Shown here: positions 1-5,908 of the stretch, piece by piece
Layout of the letters: each line of letters begins with the position of its first letter
How positions within the stretch are numbered: the first letter of the stretch is position 1
Assembly: GCA_039188505.1 (NCBI GenBank)
Contig: JBCCZC010000244.1
Coordinates: 1 to 8,500, forward strand
Direction of reading: 5' to 3'
DNA length: 8,500 nt
Source of the DNA: JBCCZC01 sp039188505
Lineage (GTDB): Bacteria; Pseudomonadota; Gammaproteobacteria; Xanthomonadales; SZUA-38
Program-made: the position numbers and the translations under genes
Notes under the pieces: model-generated
What the model was told of the DNA's origin: nothing
Seen by the model: only the letters and a program-made list of their open reading frames with translations
Databases searched by the model: none

Positions 1-347
1 GAGTCGAGGATCTGGAAGCTGTCGGGCAGGCCCGCTTCCTCGTTGTGCATGCGCAGGAGGCGGTGCGCGATCCCGTGGAAGGTGCCGACCCAGAGTCCGC
101 GGCTCGGCGCGCCCATGAGCGCCTCGGCGCGGTGGCGCATCTCGCCCGCGGCCTTGTTGGTGAACGTGACTGCCAGGATCGAGAACGGCGACACCCCGAG
201 CACCTCGGTCAGCCAGGCAATCCGGTGGATCAGCACGCGCGTCTGGCCGCTGCCGGCACCGGCCAGCACCAGCAGATTGCCGGGCTCGGCGGTCACCGCC
301 TCGCGCTGTGCGGCGTTCAGGTCTTCGAGCAGGTGGGAGACGTCCAT
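1..347 (-). CDS. uvrD: DNA helicase II UvrD, N-terminal part (cut by window edge)
   Basis: SF1A 3'-5' DNA helicase acting in nucleotide excision repair and methyl-directed mismatch repair. Only the first 115 complete codons are in the window; the gene continues past base 1. The visible protein starts MDVSHLLEDLNAAQREAV (the Q-motif region), then the Walker A region at residues 29-36, then motif Ia (AVTFTNKAAGEMRHR, about 59-73) and the WVGTFHGIAHRLLR block. It aligns almost without gaps to the start of E. coli UvrD, including the same ATG. The oddity is in Walker A: the loop reads GAGSGQT, so the catalytic lysine (Lys35 in E. coli) is encoded as CAG, glutamine. The rest of the fragment is well conserved, so the gene does not look decayed. 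No clear Shine-Dalgarno precedes the ATG, and I found no LexA-type CTG-N10-CAG box upstream although uvrD is SOS-regulated in E. coli. Confidence 0.96.
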   Translation of the reverse strand, partial: MDVSHLLEDLNAAQREAVTAEPGNLLVLAGAGSGQTRVLIHRIAWLTEVLGVSPFSILAVTFTNKAAGEMRHRAEALMGAPSRGLWVGTFHGIAHRLLRMHNEEAGLPDSFQILD

Positions 348-489
348 CGGCCGGGAATTCTACCTTGCCTGCGGCCTCCGGGGGACGTTGGCGCGGTAAC
401 ACGAAAGCAACGAAGCCTTAACGCCGTCTTTCCAGTTCGCTTGCGATCGTTCTGGCATCGGCGCACCATCGCGCCAGGGGTGTGCTTTG
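348..489. other. Divergent intergenic spacer between uvrD and the 94-aa gene
   Basis: This 142-bp gap must hold start signals for both flanking genes. On the minus strand a TAGAAT hexamer lies just before the uvrD ATG, close to a -10 consensus, but it has no -35 partner and would leave almost no leader. On the plus strand I found no convincing -35/-10 pair. The only clear plus-strand signal is AGGGG at 476-480, nine bases before the ATG at 490. No RNA gene or repeat is evident. Confidence 0.4.
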
Positions 490-774
490 ATGTCCGACCA
501 GTTCTTCAGACTTTTTCTGGCGCCGAAGCCGGGGGCTGAAGAGGCGACTCGTCTTGTCGAAATTGCTCGGCAGCTCAACGTCGAGAACCGTTTCGGCTAC
601 TTCGACGACGACGAGCACGCGCACAAGGACGACCAGTACGCCCGCATCCTCGATCTCCTCATCCAGCTCGACGAGCCGGGCCGCAGCGGCCTGATGGTGC
701 GAGCCCGCGTGCTTCGCGTCGAATACGTGCCCGGCGCCGCAGGCAAGAAAGAACGCGTCGTCTTCGATAGTTGA
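490..774 (+). CDS. Small acidic protein of unknown function, 94 aa
   Basis: I do not recognise this protein. It begins MSDQFFRLFLAPKPGAEE and ends VVFDS. I chose the ATG at 490 over the in-frame TTG at 487 because AGGGG at 476-480 sits nine bases upstream of the ATG. There is no signal peptide or membrane segment. The middle carries an acidic, aromatic patch (FGYFDDDEHAHKDDQYARIL, about residues 36-55) followed by a helix-like stretch (LDLLIQLDEPG) and a strand-like, basic-hydrophobic tail (LMVRARVLRVEYVPG), suggesting a compact cytosolic alpha/beta fold. Codon choice matches the neighbouring housekeeping genes, which argues for a real gene. It stands alone, divergent from uvrD and convergent with spoT. 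Its TGA is directly followed by the first copy of a 36-bp repeat. Confidence 0.75.
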   Translation: MSDQFFRLFLAPKPGAEEATRLVEIARQLNVENRFGYFDDDEHAHKDDQYARILDLLIQLDEPGRSGLMVRARVLRVEYVPGAAGKKERVVFDS

Positions 775-810
775 GCGGTCGGGCGCCGCCGCAGCTGGCA
801 TCCCGGGTCC
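775..810 (+). repeat. REP-like direct repeat, copy 1
   Basis: A 36-bp GC-rich element that starts right after the stop codon of the 94-aa gene. It matches the copy at 937-972 at 34 of 36 positions; the differences are at bases 787 (C versus G) and 796 (T versus G). Similarity extends loosely both ways: left over the TGA of the preceding gene, and right through GGCGA and AGTCGC to about 833, with a 3-base indel. Its right half forms one arm of the hairpin at 799-843. Location between convergent genes, imperfect internal symmetry and short length all fit a REP/BIME-type palindromic element. Genome-wide copy number cannot be seen from here. Confidence 0.7.
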
Positions 811-843
811 GGACGGGCGAAGTCGCCTAATGGATCCGGGATG
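799..843. other. Strong hairpin downstream of the 94-aa gene
   Basis: Bases 799-810 (CATCCCGGGTCC) pair with 832-843 (GGATCCGGGATG) in a 12-bp stem with a single G-U pair at 807/835. A smaller GGCG/CGCC stem (816-819 with 824-827) nests in the loop. No T-run follows on either strand, so a classical intrinsic terminator is not supported. It could still block 3' exonucleases or pause polymerase between the convergent genes. A second inverted repeat, GATGAC/GTCATC at 840-845 and 857-862, overlaps its right arm. Confidence 0.6.
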
Positions 844-894
844 ACTCTGCGAGGCGGTCATCTGGGCGTGCAGCAGGGTTCGGTGGCGCGAGGC

Positions 895-911
895 GAATAG
901 CAGGGCTATTC
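895..911. other. Short perfect hairpin
   Basis: GAATAGC at 895-901 pairs perfectly with GCTATTC at 905-911 around an AGG loop. It is AT-richer than its surroundings and lies in the convergent intergenic region between the two repeats. A second small palindrome, CAGCG-GA-CGCTG, follows at 921-932. Neither is followed by a T-tract, so a terminator role is uncertain. Confidence 0.45.
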
Positions 912-936
912 AACGAGGGGCAGCGGACGCTGATGG

Positions 937-972
937 GCGGTCGGGCGCGGCCGCAGCGGGCATCCCGGGTCC
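937..972 (+). repeat. REP-like direct repeat, copy 2
   Basis: Second copy of the 36-bp element, in the same orientation and offset by 162 bp from the first, with 34 of 36 identical bases. The looser right extension (GGCGA, AGTCGC, ATGG) continues to about base 995 and so covers the last codons and the stop of spoT. The two copies flank a hairpin-rich spacer, as in composite REP elements. Confidence 0.7.
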
Positions 973-997
973 ATCAGGCGACTCAGTCGCGATGGAC
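969..997. other. Hairpin enclosing the spoT stop codon
   Basis: GTCCATC at 969-975 pairs perfectly with GATGGAC at 991-997, and after a 2-base bulge (AG, 976-977) GCGAC at 978-982 pairs with GTCGC at 986-990. The three loop bases, 983-985, are exactly the spoT stop codon (TGA on the minus strand). In the spoT mRNA the last four sense codons therefore sit in the stem. No T-run follows on the minus strand, so Rho-independent termination is not indicated. Confidence 0.55.
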
Positions 998-3160
998 GGC
1001 GATGACGTCCTTCGTGCGGCGGAGGCGACGGATCACGCGGGCGAGGTGCTTGCGGTCGCGGACATTGATGACGAAGTAGAGCTCTGAGGTCTCGCCGTCG
1101 CGCTCCCGGTTCTGGACGTTCTCGATGTTGGTGTCCATGCCGGAGATGGTCGAGGCGACCTTGGCAAGCACGCCCGGCCGGTTGTGGACGTCGACCTTCA
1201 GCGGCACGGGAAACAGAGTGCCGCTGCGGCCGGACTGCCAGGCGACATCGATCAGGCGCTCCGGATGCTTCCGCAGCTCCTTGAGGTTGCGGCACACCTT
1301 CCGGTGCACCACGAGCCCCTTGCCCGCGCTCAGGTAGCCCGTGATGGCGTCACCAGCCACGGGGTGGCAGCAGACGCCGTAGGTCACGACATGATCTTCC
1401 TCGCCCGTGAGCAGCAGGGATTCGCGGCTGACCGGAAGCGTATCGGGATGGTCCCCGCCGCTGCCCTCCAGCAGCTGCTGCGCAACGACCCGGGGCATGC
1501 GGTTACCGAGCGCCACGTCGGCCAGCAGCTCCTCGAGGCGCTTGAGCTTGATGCCTTCGAGATACTCGTCGACGCGGCTCTCGCCGATCGTGTCGAGCGA
1601 CGTGCCGAGGTCGGCCAGGGCCCCATCGAGCATGAGATGCCCGATCCGCACCGCCTCCTCGTGACCCAGGTTCTTGAGGTAGTGGCGGATGGCCGTGCGG
1701 GCCCGCGCGGTGACGACGAACTCGAGCCAGTTGGGGCGCGGGTTCGAGGATTGGCTGGTGATGACCTTGATCGTTTCCCCGCTCTTCGGTCGGTACCGCA
1801 GCGGCACCAGCCGCGTCTTGTCGATCCAGGCGCGCACGGCGCGGTTGCCGACGTCGGTATGGACCGCGTAGGCGAAGTCCAGCACCGTCGCATGCTTCGG
1901 CATCGACCGGATCTCGCCATCGGGCGTGAACACGTAGACCTCGTCGGGGAAGAGGTCGACCTTCACGTGCTCCAGGAAGTCCATGGAGCTGCCGGCCTTC
2001 TGCTGCATGTCGAGCACGCCGAAGAGCCACTCGCGCGCCCGGGCGCCGGCCCGACCGCTGTCGCGGTTTTCCGCCAGCTTATAGACCCAGTGGGCCGCGA
2101 TGCCACGCTCTGCGACCGTATCCATCTCGCGGGTGCGGATCTGGATCTCGATCGAATCACCGAAGGGTCCCACCAGCACGGTATGCAGCGACTGGTAGCC
2201 GTTGTTCTTCGGGATCGCGATGTAGTCCTTGAACCGGCTCGTGCGGGGCTTGTAGAGATTGTGGACGACGCCGAGCGCCAGGTAGCACTCCTGCACCGTG
2301 TCCACGACGATGCGGAAGCCGATCAGGTCGAGCACATCGCGAACGCCCGCGCCCTTGCGCTTCATCTTGTCGTAGATGCTGTAGGGCGATTTGACGCGGC
2401 CTTCGATCGAGCAGTCGATCCGCGCGGCGTCGAGCCGGGTCCGGAGGGCGGCCTCGATGGTCGAGAAGCGCTCCTCGTTGCGACCCATCGCGGCGCTGGC
2501 GTGCGACTTGATGACCCGATAACGCATCGGGTGCAGGGCGGAGAAGGAGAGTTCCTGGAGCTCCCGCTTGAAGGCGTCGATGCCGAGTCGCTGGGCGATG
2601 GCCGCGTAGATGTCGAGGGTCTCGCGCGCGATCCGCTTCTGCTTGTCGGGCCGCATGAAGCCGATGGTGCGCATGTTGTGCAGCCGGTCGGCCAGCTTGA
2701 TGAGGATGACCCGGATGTCCCGGGCCATGGCCAGGATCATCTTTCGGAAGCTCTCGGCAGCAGCCTCCTGCTGGTTCGAGAACTGCATCTTGTCGAGCTT
2801 GGTGACGCCTTCGACGATGTCGCCGACCACGCTGCCGAATTCCTCGGCGACGGCCTCGTGGGTCAGCTCCGTGTCCTCGATCGTGTCGTGCAGGAGCGCG
2901 GCAATGATCGTCTGCGAATCCATCGCCATGTCCGCGAGGATCCGAGCAACAGCCACGGGATGGAAAATGTAGGGCTCGCCGCTCCGGCGGACCTGGCCGT
3001 CGTGGGCCCGTGCGCCGACGATGAAAGCCTGGTGGACCTGCTCCACCTCTTCCGGCCGGAGGTAGCCGGAGACGACCGTCTCGAGTTCGAGCAGCGGTGG
3101 CGGCAGGTCGGCGTCCAGCGCCGCCGGCACGTTGGCGGGGTCAAGCGTGGTAATCGCCAC
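983..3160 (-). CDS. spoT: Bifunctional (p)ppGpp synthetase/hydrolase SpoT
   Basis: Long RelA/SpoT homologue, 725 aa (E. coli SpoT is 702), that makes and degrades the stringent alarmone in the cytosol. The HD hydrolase domain (about 24-200) keeps its metal and catalytic residues: H67, H91-D92, E95-D96 within HDTIEDT, and D158 in KLADRLHN. The synthetase domain (about 225-365) keeps RVKSPYSIYDKM, D278 in LDLIGFRIV, GYQSLHT and E338 in IEIQIRT. The RFKD motif at 309-312 is the basic form found in bifunctional enzymes rather than the acidic form of monofunctional RelA. A TGS domain (about 403-467), a Cys-rich zinc-finger-like region (C597, C598, H619, C623) and a C-terminal ACT domain (about 650-725) follow. 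Both activities should be intact. The start is GTG at 3160, 26 bases after rpoZ; no good Shine-Dalgarno precedes it, but conserved sequence begins near residue 23 and no better start exists. It is last in the operon. Confidence 0.97.
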   Translation of the reverse strand: MAITTLDPANVPAALDADLPPPLLELETVVSGYLRPEEVEQVHQAFIVGARAHDGQVRRSGEPYIFHPVAVARILADMAMDSQTIIAALLHDTIEDTELTHEAVAEEFGSVVGDIVEGVTKLDKMQFSNQQEAAAESFRKMILAMARDIRVILIKLADRLHNMRTIGFMRPDKQKRIARETLDIYAAIAQRLGIDAFKRELQELSFSALHPMRYRVIKSHASAAMGRNEERFSTIEAALRTRLDAARIDCSIEGRVKSPYSIYDKMKRKGAGVRDVLDLIGFRIVVDTVQECYLALGVVHNLYKPRTSRFKDYIAIPKNNGYQSLHTVLVGPFGDSIEIQIRTREMDTVAERGIAAHWVYKLAENRDSGRAGARAREWLFGVLDMQQKAGSSMDFLEHVKVDLFPDEVYVFTPDGEIRSMPKHATVLDFAYAVHTDVGNRAVRAWIDKTRLVPLRYRPKSGETIKVITSQSSNPRPNWLEFVVTARARTAIRHYLKNLGHEEAVRIGHLMLDGALADLGTSLDTIGESRVDEYLEGIKLKRLEELLADVALGNRMPRVVAQQLLEGSGGDHPDTLPVSRESLLLTGEEDHVVTYGVCCHPVAGDAITGYLSAGKGLVVHRKVCRNLKELRKHPERLIDVAWQSGRSGTLFPVPLKVDVHNRPGVLAKVASTISGMDTNIENVQNRERDGETSELYFVINVRDRKHLARVIRRLRRTKDVIAVHRD

Positions 3161-3186
3161 CTACCGGCGCGCCCGACCCGGACGGG

Positions 3187-3450
3187 TCACTCTTCCGAGG
3201 ACGTGACCGCGGCCAGCTCCTCGGCGGCTTCCTGTTCGCGCTCGGCCTGCTCCAACTCGGCCAGGGTGCGGGCATCGATCATGCCGTCGGCGATCTCGCG
3301 CAGGGCGACGACGGTGGGCTTGTCGTTCTCCCAGGGGAGCATCGGCTCCGCGCCGTTTGCGATCGTGCGGGCGCGGCGGGTGGCCATGAGGACCAGTTCG
3401 AAACGGTTTTCGACCTGCTCCAGGCAGTCTTCTACGGTAATGCGTGCCAT
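3187..3450 (-). CDS. rpoZ: RNA polymerase omega subunit RpoZ
   Basis: Smallest subunit of RNA polymerase, which helps fold and hold beta' and contributes to ppGpp binding site 1. The 87-aa protein (E. coli 91) begins MARITVEDCLEQVENRFELV, continues with LMATRRARTIANG, then the conserved ENDKPTVVALREIADGMI (41-58), and ends in an acidic, Glu/Ala-rich helical tail. I chose the ATG at 3450 rather than one 12 codons upstream because it matches the family N-terminus and because AAGG (minus strand, 3463-3460) lies nine bases before it. It sits between gmk and spoT, the usual gammaproteobacterial position. Co-expression with spoT places the alarmone-making enzyme and a subunit of its target complex in one transcript. 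Confidence 0.96.
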   Translation of the reverse strand: MARITVEDCLEQVENRFELVLMATRRARTIANGAEPMLPWENDKPTVVALREIADGMIDARTLAELEQAEREQEAAEELAAVTSSEE

Positions 3451-3548
3451 GAATCGGGACCTTGCTCTGTTCTGTCGGGCTTCCACGCCGGGCGCGGAAA
3501 CCGGGGATTCGATATTCCGAACCCCTCAAGGTACCGCCGAACGGTCAC
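3451..3548 (-). other. Spacer between gmk and rpoZ
   Basis: This 98-bp gap is the largest inside the minus-strand operon and could hold an internal promoter for rpoZ-spoT. The only suggestive stretch is a locally AT-richer region around 3508-3520 (GATTCGATATTCCGAA on the plus strand, with a partly symmetric TTCG/CGAA). I found no -35/-10 pair with proper spacing and no terminator-like stem followed by T residues. The only firm signal is the rpoZ ribosome binding site at 3460-3463. Confidence 0.3.
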
Positions 3549-4169
3549 TCAGTCCAGCAAAGACTTCAGGAGCGGGGCGAGGCGGCGGCGCTGCTCGGGG
3601 CCGCGAAGGCGCGCGGTCCGGCAGATACAAATGAGGTCTTCGAGCGCCTGCTCGAAATCGTCGTTGACCACGATGTAGTCGAAATCGTGGTGGTGGGCGA
3701 TCTCGGCCTGCGATTCCGCGAGGCGCCGTGCGATGACCTCGGGCGCGTCCTTCCCGCGCTTGGTCAGCCGACTCTTCAGTTCCTCGAGGGACGGGGGAAT
3801 GATGAAGATGCTGATGGATTCGGGAATGCGTTCCCGGATCTGCTGGGCGCCCTGCCAGTCGATCTCGAGAATGATGTCGCGATCGGCCGCGACGAGGGCT
3901 TCGATCGCGCCGTAAGAGGTGCCGTAGTGGTTTCCGAACACCCGCGCGTGCTCGACGAAGCCGTCGGCTTCGACCAGCTGCCGAAAGGCCGGCTCGTCGA
4001 TGAAGTGGTAGGCCTCGCCATCGATCTCACCCTCCCGCGGCGGCCGCGTCGTATGCGAGACGCAGACGGCCAGCTCCGGGAGCCGATCGAGGAGCGCCGC
4101 GACCAGCGTGGTCTTCCCCGCGCCCGACGGCGCCGCGACGATGAAGATATGCCCCCGCTGGCTGCTCAT
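3549..4169 (-). CDS. gmk: Guanylate kinase Gmk
   Basis: Phosphorylates GMP to GDP with ATP, an essential step in GTP and dGTP supply and salvage. The 206-aa protein (E. coli 207) has the P-loop APSGAGKTT at residues 13-21 with Lys19. It also has the full guanylate kinase signature T-T-R-P-P-R...G-x2-Y-x-F (residues 40-56), which contacts GMP, and the lid region around LKSRLTKRGKD. All the catalytic features I can check are present. The ATG at 4169 overlaps the yicC stop as ATGA and has no strong Shine-Dalgarno of its own, so translation is probably coupled to yicC. Guanylate kinase is a known ppGpp-inhibited enzyme in some bacteria (shown best in Firmicutes), which gives its placement beside spoT some sense. 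Confidence 0.97.
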   Translation of the reverse strand: MSSQRGHIFIVAAPSGAGKTTLVAALLDRLPELAVCVSHTTRPPREGEIDGEAYHFIDEPAFRQLVEADGFVEHARVFGNHYGTSYGAIEALVAADRDIILEIDWQGAQQIRERIPESISIFIIPPSLEELKSRLTKRGKDAPEVIARRLAESQAEIAHHHDFDYIVVNDDFEQALEDLICICRTARLRGPEQRRRLAPLLKSLLD

Positions 4170-5035
4170 TCGATGTTCTGCACCTGTTCGCGCATCTGCT
4201 CGATGAGGACCTTCAGCTCGACGGAGGCCCGGTTCAGGCGTGTGTCGACCGTCTTCGATCCGAGCGTGTTGGCCTCGCGGTTGAGTTCCTGCATGAGGAA
4301 GTCCAGGCGTCGGCCGATTGGCTTCTTCGACCTGAGCGTCCGCTGCACCTCCTGCACGTGGGCATCGAGACGATCCAGCTCCTCGTCGACGTCGAGGCGC
4401 TGCAGGATCATAGCGATCTCCTGCTCGAGTCGGCCCGGATCCAGGGCGGATTCCGTCAAAGCTGCGACCTTGTCCTTAAGTCGGGTGGCGGCCTGTTCCC
4501 GAATCTCCGGGAGCCAGCCGCGCACGTCCGCCGCGATCCGTTCGATCTCGGCAAGGCGCTCGCGGATGAGGCCGGCGAGCTTCTCACCCTCGCGGGCGCG
4601 GTGTGCCAGCAGATCATCGAGCGCGTCCCCCATGGCTTCGAGGAGCGCTTCCTTCACGGGGCTCAGATCGGCCTCCGGCGATTCGACGACGCCGGGCCAC
4701 GCGAGCCAGGCCGCGAGGTCCGCCGGGCGGGCCTCGGTGAAGACGGCCGCCGCCTCACGCTCCAGCGCCGCAAGCTGCTTCGCCAGTCGTGCGTTGAAGC
4801 GCAGCTCGACGGCAGCGCCGGCGGCCGGTCGATAGCGGACCGATACCTCGAGCTTGCCCCGACGGACGCGGCCGGCCGCGAGGTCGCGCAGGTCCGGCTC
4901 CGCTGCGCGGAGTTCCTCGGGCAGCCGGAAGAAGGCCTCGAAGTAGCGGTGGTTGAGCGTGCGCAGCTCGACCCCGAGCTGGCCGAGCTCCGTGTCTCGG
5001 CGTGCCTGCGCAAAACCGGTCATGCTGTAGGTCAT
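4166..5035 (-). CDS. yicC: YicC family RNA-decay protein (endoribonuclease)
   Basis: Member of the YicC family, 289 aa against 287 in E. coli. The E. coli protein is reported to promote degradation of the small RNA RyhB and to have endoribonuclease activity. The N-terminal YicC domain opens MTYSMTGFAQ and contains LNHRYFEAFFRLPEELR (28-43), with RGKLEVSVRY at 59-68. The C-terminal DUF1732 domain carries RLEQEIAMILQRLDVDEELD (about 202-221), GRRLDFLMQELNREANTLGS (241-260) and the ending IEQMREQVQNIE. The start at 5035 is supported by GAGGA at 5045-5041, five bases upstream; a second ATG four codons in (5023) is less well placed. An inverted repeat GTGTC/GACAC (5046-5059) lies directly 5' of this ribosome binding site in the leader. 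First gene of the yicC-gmk-rpoZ-spoT operon. Confidence 0.96.
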   Translation of the reverse strand: MTYSMTGFAQARRDTELGQLGVELRTLNHRYFEAFFRLPEELRAAEPDLRDLAAGRVRRGKLEVSVRYRPAAGAAVELRFNARLAKQLAALEREAAAVFTEARPADLAAWLAWPGVVESPEADLSPVKEALLEAMGDALDDLLAHRAREGEKLAGLIRERLAEIERIAADVRGWLPEIREQAATRLKDKVAALTESALDPGRLEQEIAMILQRLDVDEELDRLDAHVQEVQRTLRSKKPIGRRLDFLMQELNREANTLGSKTVDTRLNRASVELKVLIEQMREQVQNIE

Positions 5036-5086
5036 GCGGGTCCTCGTGTCTCCGGACACCAGCGGGCGCCCCGAAAAAGGCCGCAC

Positions 5087-5095
5087 ATGGTAGCA
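5087..5095 (-). promoter_or_regulatory. Candidate extended -10 promoter of the yicC operon
   Basis: On the minus strand the bases read TGCTACCAT, a TGn motif joined to a -10 hexamer (TACCAT) that fits the consensus reasonably. It is about 50 bases upstream of the yicC start, leaving a leader of roughly 45 bases. No decent -35 lies 16-18 bases further up, which is tolerable for an extended -10 promoter. Sequence judgement only. Confidence 0.35.
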
Positions 5096-5149
5096 CGCAC
5101 GCTCGACCGGTTTCGGGCCCGCTCCGTCGCTCCGGACGCGTGGATTGGG

Positions 5150-5155
5150 TACCAT
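5150..5155 (+). promoter_or_regulatory. Weak candidate -10 for rph
   Basis: The hexamer TACCAT lies 33 bases before the rph ATG on the plus strand. It is the same hexamer as in the divergent yicC candidate, about 60 bases away, but here it lacks the TGn extension and the -35 position (TCGCTC) is poor. It is noted because the rph-rdgB pair must be transcribed from this 153-bp spacer and nothing better is visible. Confidence 0.2.
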
Positions 5156-5179
5156 GGCCGCCCCGCCCGGCCAGCCCCC

Positions 5180-5184
5180 GAGGA
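5180..5184 (+). promoter_or_regulatory. rph ribosome binding site
   Basis: GAGGA four bases before the ATG at 5189. It fixes the rph start against the long in-frame upstream extension, which is a fortuitous open frame across yicC on the opposite strand. Confidence 0.75.
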
Positions 5185-5188
5185 ATCC

Positions 5189-5908
5189 ATGACCCGTCCC
5201 AGCGGCAGACGCCCCGACGAACTTCGCCCCGTGTCCATCGACCGCGGTCACACCATGCACGCGGAAGGCTCCGTGCTCATTGCCTGCGGAGGCACGCGTG
5301 TGCTCTGCACGGCGAGCGTCGAGGAACGCGTGCCACCCTGGCTCCGTGGTAAAGGGCAGGGCTGGGTCACCGCCGAATACGGGATGCTGCCCCGCTCCAC
5401 CGGTTCACGCATGGGCCGCGAGGCCGCGCGCGGAAAGCAGGGTGGCCGCACGCTGGAGATCCAGCGACTGATCGGACGCTCCCTACGCGCAGTGGTCGAC
5501 CTCGAGGCCCTCGGCGAACGCTCGATCACCCTCGACTGCGACGTGATCCAGGCGGACGGCGGTACGCGGACCGCTTCGATCACCGGTGCCTACGTTGCCC
5601 TCGTCGACGCTTGCCGGTGGCTCGAGAAGGCCGGCAAGCTGAAGAAGAACCCGATCCACGGGGCCGTGGCCGCGGTCTCGGTCGGGATCTACGGGAGCCA
5701 GCCGGTGCTCGATCTCGACTACCCCGAGGATTCGGCCGCCGACACCGACATGAACGTCGTGATGAATGACGGGGGCGCGTTCATCGAGGTGCAGGGTACG
5801 GCCGAGGGTCATGCCTTCCGCCGGGAGGAGATGAACGCGCTGATCGACCTCGCCGAGGCGGGCATCAAGGAACTGCTCGACCTGCAGCATGCGGCGCTCG
5901 CGCAATGA
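5189..5908 (+). CDS. rph: Ribonuclease PH
   Basis: Phosphorolytic 3'-5' exoribonuclease that trims the 3' end of tRNA precursors and acts on stable RNA. The 239-aa protein (E. coli full-length form 238) matches along its whole length: RPSGRRPDELRPVSI at the start, HAEGSVLIACGGTRVLCTAS, GWVTAEYGMLPRST (58-71), then GKQGGRTLEIQRLIGRSLR (82-100), whose arginines bind phosphate and RNA. Next come CDVIQADGGTRTASITGA (117-134) and EDSAADTDMNVVM (180-192), with the metal-binding/catalytic aspartates at about 181, 185 and 187. It ends in VQGTAEGHAF and a C-terminal helix. There is no frameshift of the kind that truncates rph in E. coli K-12. Start is supported by GAGGA at 5180-5184. It is divergent from yicC, another RNA-processing gene, and overlaps rdgB by ATGA. 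Confidence 0.97.
   Translation: MTRPSGRRPDELRPVSIDRGHTMHAEGSVLIACGGTRVLCTASVEERVPPWLRGKGQGWVTAEYGMLPRSTGSRMGREAARGKQGGRTLEIQRLIGRSLRAVVDLEALGERSITLDCDVIQADGGTRTASITGAYVALVDACRWLEKAGKLKKNPIHGAVAAVSVGIYGSQPVLDLDYPEDSAADTDMNVVMNDGGAFIEVQGTAEGHAFRREEMNALIDLAEAGIKELLDLQHAALAQ

Noticed and set aside
348..489. LexA (SOS) box upstream of uvrD
   Set aside because: I found no CTG-N10-CAG with an AT-rich core in the spacer.
775..982. Intrinsic terminators for the 94-aa gene and spoT
   Set aside because: Several strong stems exist, but none is followed by a T-run on the proper strand, so they are listed as hairpins or repeats only.
1184..3634. Very long plus-strand open frame (816 codons) across spoT and rpoZ
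   Set aside because: It lies antisense to clearly conserved spoT and rpoZ, is low-complexity Arg/Gly/Ala/Val-rich, has no recognisable domain, and is the usual result of high GC in the opposite frame.
3462..4835. Long plus-strand open frame over gmk and yicC
   Set aside because: Antisense to two full-length conserved genes; its second half is a Ser/Arg-rich string typical of a shadow frame.
4358..5188. Upstream in-frame extension of rph
   Set aside because: The extension runs antisense through yicC; the family start and the GAGGA ribosome binding site both fix the start at 5189.
5036..5260. Upstream in-frame extension of yicC to 5260
   Set aside because: It crosses the divergent spacer into rph, has no similarity to YicC proteins, and the ATG at 5035 has a good ribosome binding site.
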